64,000 nt of DNA, taken from Pelagibacterium luteolum. Its GTDB lineage: Bacteria > Pseudomonadota > Alphaproteobacteria > Rhizobiales > Devosiaceae. The DNA is taken from the NCBI RefSeq assembly GCF_900100665.1, contig NZ_FNCS01000002.1:1-64000 (forward strand), written 5' to 3'. A program made the translations under genes and the position numbers. The notes beneath the pieces were generated by a model that did no database searches, was not told the DNA's origin, and saw only the letters and a list, made by a program, of their open reading frames with translations. Position 1 is the stretch's first letter; each line of letters begins with the position of its first letter. Shown here piece by piece: positions 61,043 through 64,000 of the stretch.

Positions 61043-61797
61043 AGGTCCACTTCATCGGCGCCGGTCCGGGGGCTGCGGACCTGATTACGGTGCGCGGACG
61101 GGACCTTCTGGCGCGGTGTCCGGTGTGCCTTTACGCGGGCTCGATCGTGCCGAAGGCGATGCTGGACTGGTGTCCGCAAAGCGCGAGATTGGTCGACACG
61201 GCGCCGATGTCGCTCGACGAGATCGAGGCGGAGTATGTTGCGGCTCGGGACGCGGGACAGGATGTTGCACGGCTGCATTCGGGCGATCTGTCGGTGTGGA
61301 GCGCAGTGGCCGAGCAGATCCGGTTGCTGGAGCGGCTGGGGATTGACTATACGCTCACGCCGGGCGTGCCGGCCTTTGCGGCGGCGGCAGCGGCCTTGGG
61401 GCAAGAACTGACCAAGCCGGGGCTGGCGCAAAGCCTAGTCCTGACGCGGGTGTCGGGGCGGGCGTCGCCGATGCCAGCGGGCGAGACACTGGCGGGGTTC
61501 GGCGCGACGGGGTCGACGCTTGCCATTCATTTGGCGATCCATGCGATCGAGACGGTCGTGGCCGATTTGACCCCGCTCTATGGGGCTGATTGTCCCGTGG
61601 CGGTCGTCGCGTGGGCGAGCTGGGACAGCGAGCGCATCGTGCGCGGGACGCTCGGGACGATCGCCGGGCTTTTGGCGAGCGATCCGATCGAAAGGACGGC
61701 GATCATATTCGTGGGGCCGACGCTGGACGCGGACGGGTTCCGCAACAGCGCGCTGTATGACTCGGAGTATCAGCGGCGGTTTCGGGGGAAGGCTTAG
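61039..61797 (+). CDS. cobM: Precorrin-4 C11-methyltransferase
   Basis: A 252-residue tetrapyrrole methylase: [52 protein letters not shown] and [19 protein letters not shown] are CobM/CbiF signatures. It methylates C11 of precorrin-4. Last gene of the cob block; no clear terminator follows in the 113-base gap before the convergent diguanylate cyclase gene. Confidence 0.95.
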   Translation: MKVHFIGAGPGAADLITVRGRDLLARCPVCLYAGSIVPKAMLDWCPQSARLVDTAPMSLDEIEAEYVAARDAGQDVARLHSGDLSVWSAVAEQIRLLERLGIDYTLTPGVPAFAAAAAALGQELTKPGLAQSLVLTRVSGRASPMPAGETLAGFGATGSTLAIHLAIHAIETVVADLTPLYGADCPVAVVAWASWDSERIVRGTLGTIAGLLASDPIERTAIIFVGPTLDADGFRNSALYDSEYQRRFRGKA

Positions 61798-61910
61798 GTC
61801 TCATACGGCGGTATAAGACCGCTGGTGCACCTTCCGAGCCGTCGCGCGTATTGAGGCTCAACGCACCCTCAAGCACCCTGATCTCAACGTCGTTGCAGGA
61901 GTTGCTACCC

Positions 61911-63857
61911 CTACCCGCCGGGCTTGTTGTTGACGACGAGGCGATGGCGGGGATTATCTACCTTATCGACGACGACGCGGTCGCGACCGTTGGTTTTGGC
62001 AGCGTAGAGGGCGGCGTCGGCGTCGCGGATCAGGTCGGCGGGCGTAGCAAGCGCAGTGTCGAGATTGTATTCGGCGACGCCCAGGCTGGCGGTGATCCTG
62101 GTGCCGATGCTGCCGATGCGCACGATGCTGGCGGCGGTAATCGCCTGGCGGATCCGTTCCGCAACGGCAGCCGCCCCTTCGCTATCGGTTTCGGGCAAAA
62201 TGACGGCGAACTCCTCCCCACCATAGCGGGCGGCAAGATCGGCGGGGCGGTGCAGTCCCCCCTTGATCGCGTCGGCGACCATGACGAGGCATTCGTCGCC
62301 CGCCTGGTGACCATAGGTGTCGTTGTAGCGCTTGAAGTGGTCGACATCGAGCAGGATAAGGCTGAGCGGGGTCCCTGCCCGGCCGCAGCGGGCCATGTCG
62401 CGCGCCAGCGTCTCGTCGAATACGCGGCGATTGGCGAGCCCGGTGAGCGCGTCGGTGGATGCCTGCCGCGACAGGTCGGCATTGGCTTCTATCAGCGCCT
62501 TTTCGGCGAGTTTCAGGTCGGTCACGTCGGTGACCATGACAATTGAGCTGTCATTGGGCGCGGGACGATTGCGGATCTGGACGAAACGGCCATCGAACAA
62601 CTCGACGGTGACAACGTTGGGAATACGCAAAAGACTGCCGACGCGCTCGGCCCAGCCCTCAACATCGTCCTGGGGCACATCGACCTGCTCCCCGGTGCGA
62701 GCGCATTCGCGCAAGATCTCATTGACGTGGACGCCGGGCACGCGGACATGAGCGGAGAGCGGGAAATTCGACCGATACTGCTCGTTGCAAAAGACGAGAT
62801 AGCCCATCGAATCGAAAACAGCGAGGCCGTCGCTCATTTCGCTGAGGGCGAGGGACAGCCTGTCGCGACTCTCGATCAACTCCGTTTCAAGTCGTTTGAG
62901 GTGGGTCGTCTCCACGGTCACGCCGGCAAGGCCCATGACGTGGCCGTCGCGGTCTCGCACAGGAACCTTGGATGAGCGGAAGCAACGCTTTTCACCGTAA
63001 TCATCGACCTCTTCCTCTTCCACATCGAGTGTGGGTTGGCCGGTTTCGATGATCTGCTGTTCCTGCGCCAGCAGCCTGTCGGCATGCTCCTTGTCGGTAA
63101 TGTCACGATCGGTAAGGCCGATCATCTGCCGTGGATCGGTAAATCCGTTGTGGCGCGCCACTGCATGATTGGCGGCGATAAAGCGGCTGGAGGCATCCTT
63201 CACGTAAATGAACTCAGGCGTCTGGGCGAGCGCGGCGGCGAGGATGCGGCGCTCGCGCACCACCATGCGGCCCTTTCGAATCGCCAGCCCCATGATCAGC
63301 GTGGCGACAAAGCTCAGTAGCGTCGTGGGCGGCATGAACTCGCGAATGACCGCATCGTCGACCGAGGTGCGCAAAAGGAGCGCTGTTGCCAGAACCACAA
63401 CGGATGTCGCGAGAGCGAGATTGACGAGCCAGATGCTCGATGGGGTGGGCGAGCGGGCCCCCACGCGCATCGCCCAGCCTATGAGAACCGCAGCGGAAAT
63501 GTAGAAGACGCCGGCATAGACACCTGAGCCCCCTTCGAGGACCCGATAGGTTATGGCGATAGCTGCGGCGATGATCCCGGAAACGGGTCCGGCAAAGAAT
63601 GCGGCGACCGAAATGATGCCCGCGCGCAGATCAAAGAAGACGCCCGGCGCGACTTCGACTGCCATGAACATGGTGCCGATGGCGCCAACGCCGGCGAGAC
63701 CACCAACGGCAAGCTTGCGTAACGCCCGTGGCTGATCGTCCAGCCAATCGGTAAGCTGGAACCAGATTGCCGCAAAAAGTGCGACCACCGCCAGGTTGGC
63801 GACTAACTCATGCCATGTAGCCGTCACGCGCTTCTCTAAATCCTTACATAGGGCCAT
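61911..63857 (-). CDS. Membrane diguanylate cyclase (5TMR-PAS-PAS-GGDEF)
   Basis: A 648-residue protein. Residues about 15-200 hold several membrane helices of 5TMR_LYT type (DLRAGIISVAAFFAGPVSGIIA). Two PAS domains follow, about 215-330 (ILAAALAQTPEFIYVKDASSRFIAANHA) and 335-450 (LSEMSDGLAVFDSMGYLVFCNE). The GGDEF domain runs from about 475: active GGEEF at 546-550 and an RxxD product-inhibition site (RPAD) five residues upstream. It should make cyclic di-GMP and be feedback-inhibited. There is no EAL domain. Its signal is unknown; it is convergent with the cob block. Confidence 0.92.
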   Translation of the reverse strand: MALCKDLEKRVTATWHELVANLAVVALFAAIWFQLTDWLDDQPRALRKLAVGGLAGVGAIGTMFMAVEVAPGVFFDLRAGIISVAAFFAGPVSGIIAAAIAITYRVLEGGSGVYAGVFYISAAVLIGWAMRVGARSPTPSSIWLVNLALATSVVVLATALLLRTSVDDAVIREFMPPTTLLSFVATLIMGLAIRKGRMVVRERRILAAALAQTPEFIYVKDASSRFIAANHAVARHNGFTDPRQMIGLTDRDITDKEHADRLLAQEQQIIETGQPTLDVEEEEVDDYGEKRCFRSSKVPVRDRDGHVMGLAGVTVETTHLKRLETELIESRDRLSLALSEMSDGLAVFDSMGYLVFCNEQYRSNFPLSAHVRVPGVHVNEILRECARTGEQVDVPQDDVEGWAERVGSLLRIPNVVTVELFDGRFVQIRNRPAPNDSSIVMVTDVTDLKLAEKALIEANADLSRQASTDALTGLANRRVFDETLARDMARCGRAGTPLSLILLDVDHFKRYNDTYGHQAGDECLVMVADAIKGGLHRPADLAARYGGEEFAVILPETDSEGAAAVAERIRQAITAASIVRIGSIGTRITASLGVAEYNLDTALATPADLIRDADAALYAAKTNGRDRVVVDKVDNPRHRLVVNNKPGG

Positions 63858-64000
63858 TCGGCTATGCGCCCAATGGACTCCCTATTCTGGTTCGGTCGCG
63901 CCAGCCTAGTGCCATAGCTCTCAGCGTGCTGCAAATGCGCGAACTGTTCTGCGCCCCAACGAACTATGCCCTACACCTTTCTGGATGCAAACGGGGTTAA
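63858..64000. other. Right-hand end of window
   Basis: 143 bases upstream of the diguanylate cyclase gene. It should contain that gene's promoter, but I see no clear -35/-10 pair, repeat or start of a further gene. Confidence 0.3.

Overview
The window is GC-rich chromosomal DNA of an alphaproteobacterium, most likely a Devosia/Pelagibacterium-type member of the Hyphomicrobiales. The basis is gene content and order: a fused MrpAB (PhaAB-type) antiporter operon, a rhizobial-style iol locus with an RpiR/MurR-type regulator, the aerobic cobF-cobM set, nspC with carboxynorspermidine dehydrogenase, and intergenic palindromic repeats of a kind common in these genomes. The genus is inference. A seven-gene-family Na+/H+ antiporter, trehalose-from-glycogen genes and acidic exported proteins would fit a salt-exposed lifestyle.

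Layout. 1-600: debris, including a broken HK97-type phage capsid gene fragment. 738-4327: small accessory genes (HxlR-type regulator plus methyltransferase; AHL-lactonase-like hydrolase plus DHFR-like reductase, divergent from a second HxlR regulator). 4393-10447: mrpAB-C-D-E-F-G operon on the minus strand. 11170-26272: myo-inositol region: an ABC importer (ATPase, permease, binding protein), a Gfo/Idh/MocA oxidoreductase, a divergent RpiR-type regulator, iolG divergent from iolC-iolD-iolE-iolB, with an alpha/beta hydrolase and an AraC regulator between. Candidate IolR operators (GGAA-N6-TTCC type) lie upstream of the transporter and between iolG and iolC. 26330-34846: sulfur acquisition: an SLC13 permease with its own Rrf2 regulator, a flavoprotein preceded by two short leader ORFs, a second Rrf2 paralogue, then sbp-cysT-cysW-cysA. 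35131-38908: a tight three-gene cassette encoding an ATP-grasp ligase, a DUF1704 zinc protease-like protein and an N-formylglutamate-amidohydrolase-like enzyme; its function is not known and it is the best candidate here for an undescribed system. 39160-46464: treZ-treY-glgC-like-glgX. 46683-55316: lactate dehydrogenase, DHA2 efflux pump, gamma-glutamyltransferase, IclR regulator, and the carboxynorspermidine polyamine pathway. 55560-61797: cobF, then cobG-H-I-J-L-M with overlapping genes but no cobK. 61911-63857: a membrane diguanylate cyclase.

Intergenic spaces carry two families of palindromic repeats: a 35-40 bp element around 'catactgggtcccgg...ccgggatgacgg', in both orientations, and a 'cctctcccc...ggggagagg' element. 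One copy of the first is translated as the C-terminal tail of the AraC regulator. No rRNA, tRNA, CRISPR array, intact insertion sequence or cobalamin riboswitch was found. Gene starts were placed by ribosome-binding sites and family N-termini; several use GTG or TTG and are flagged.
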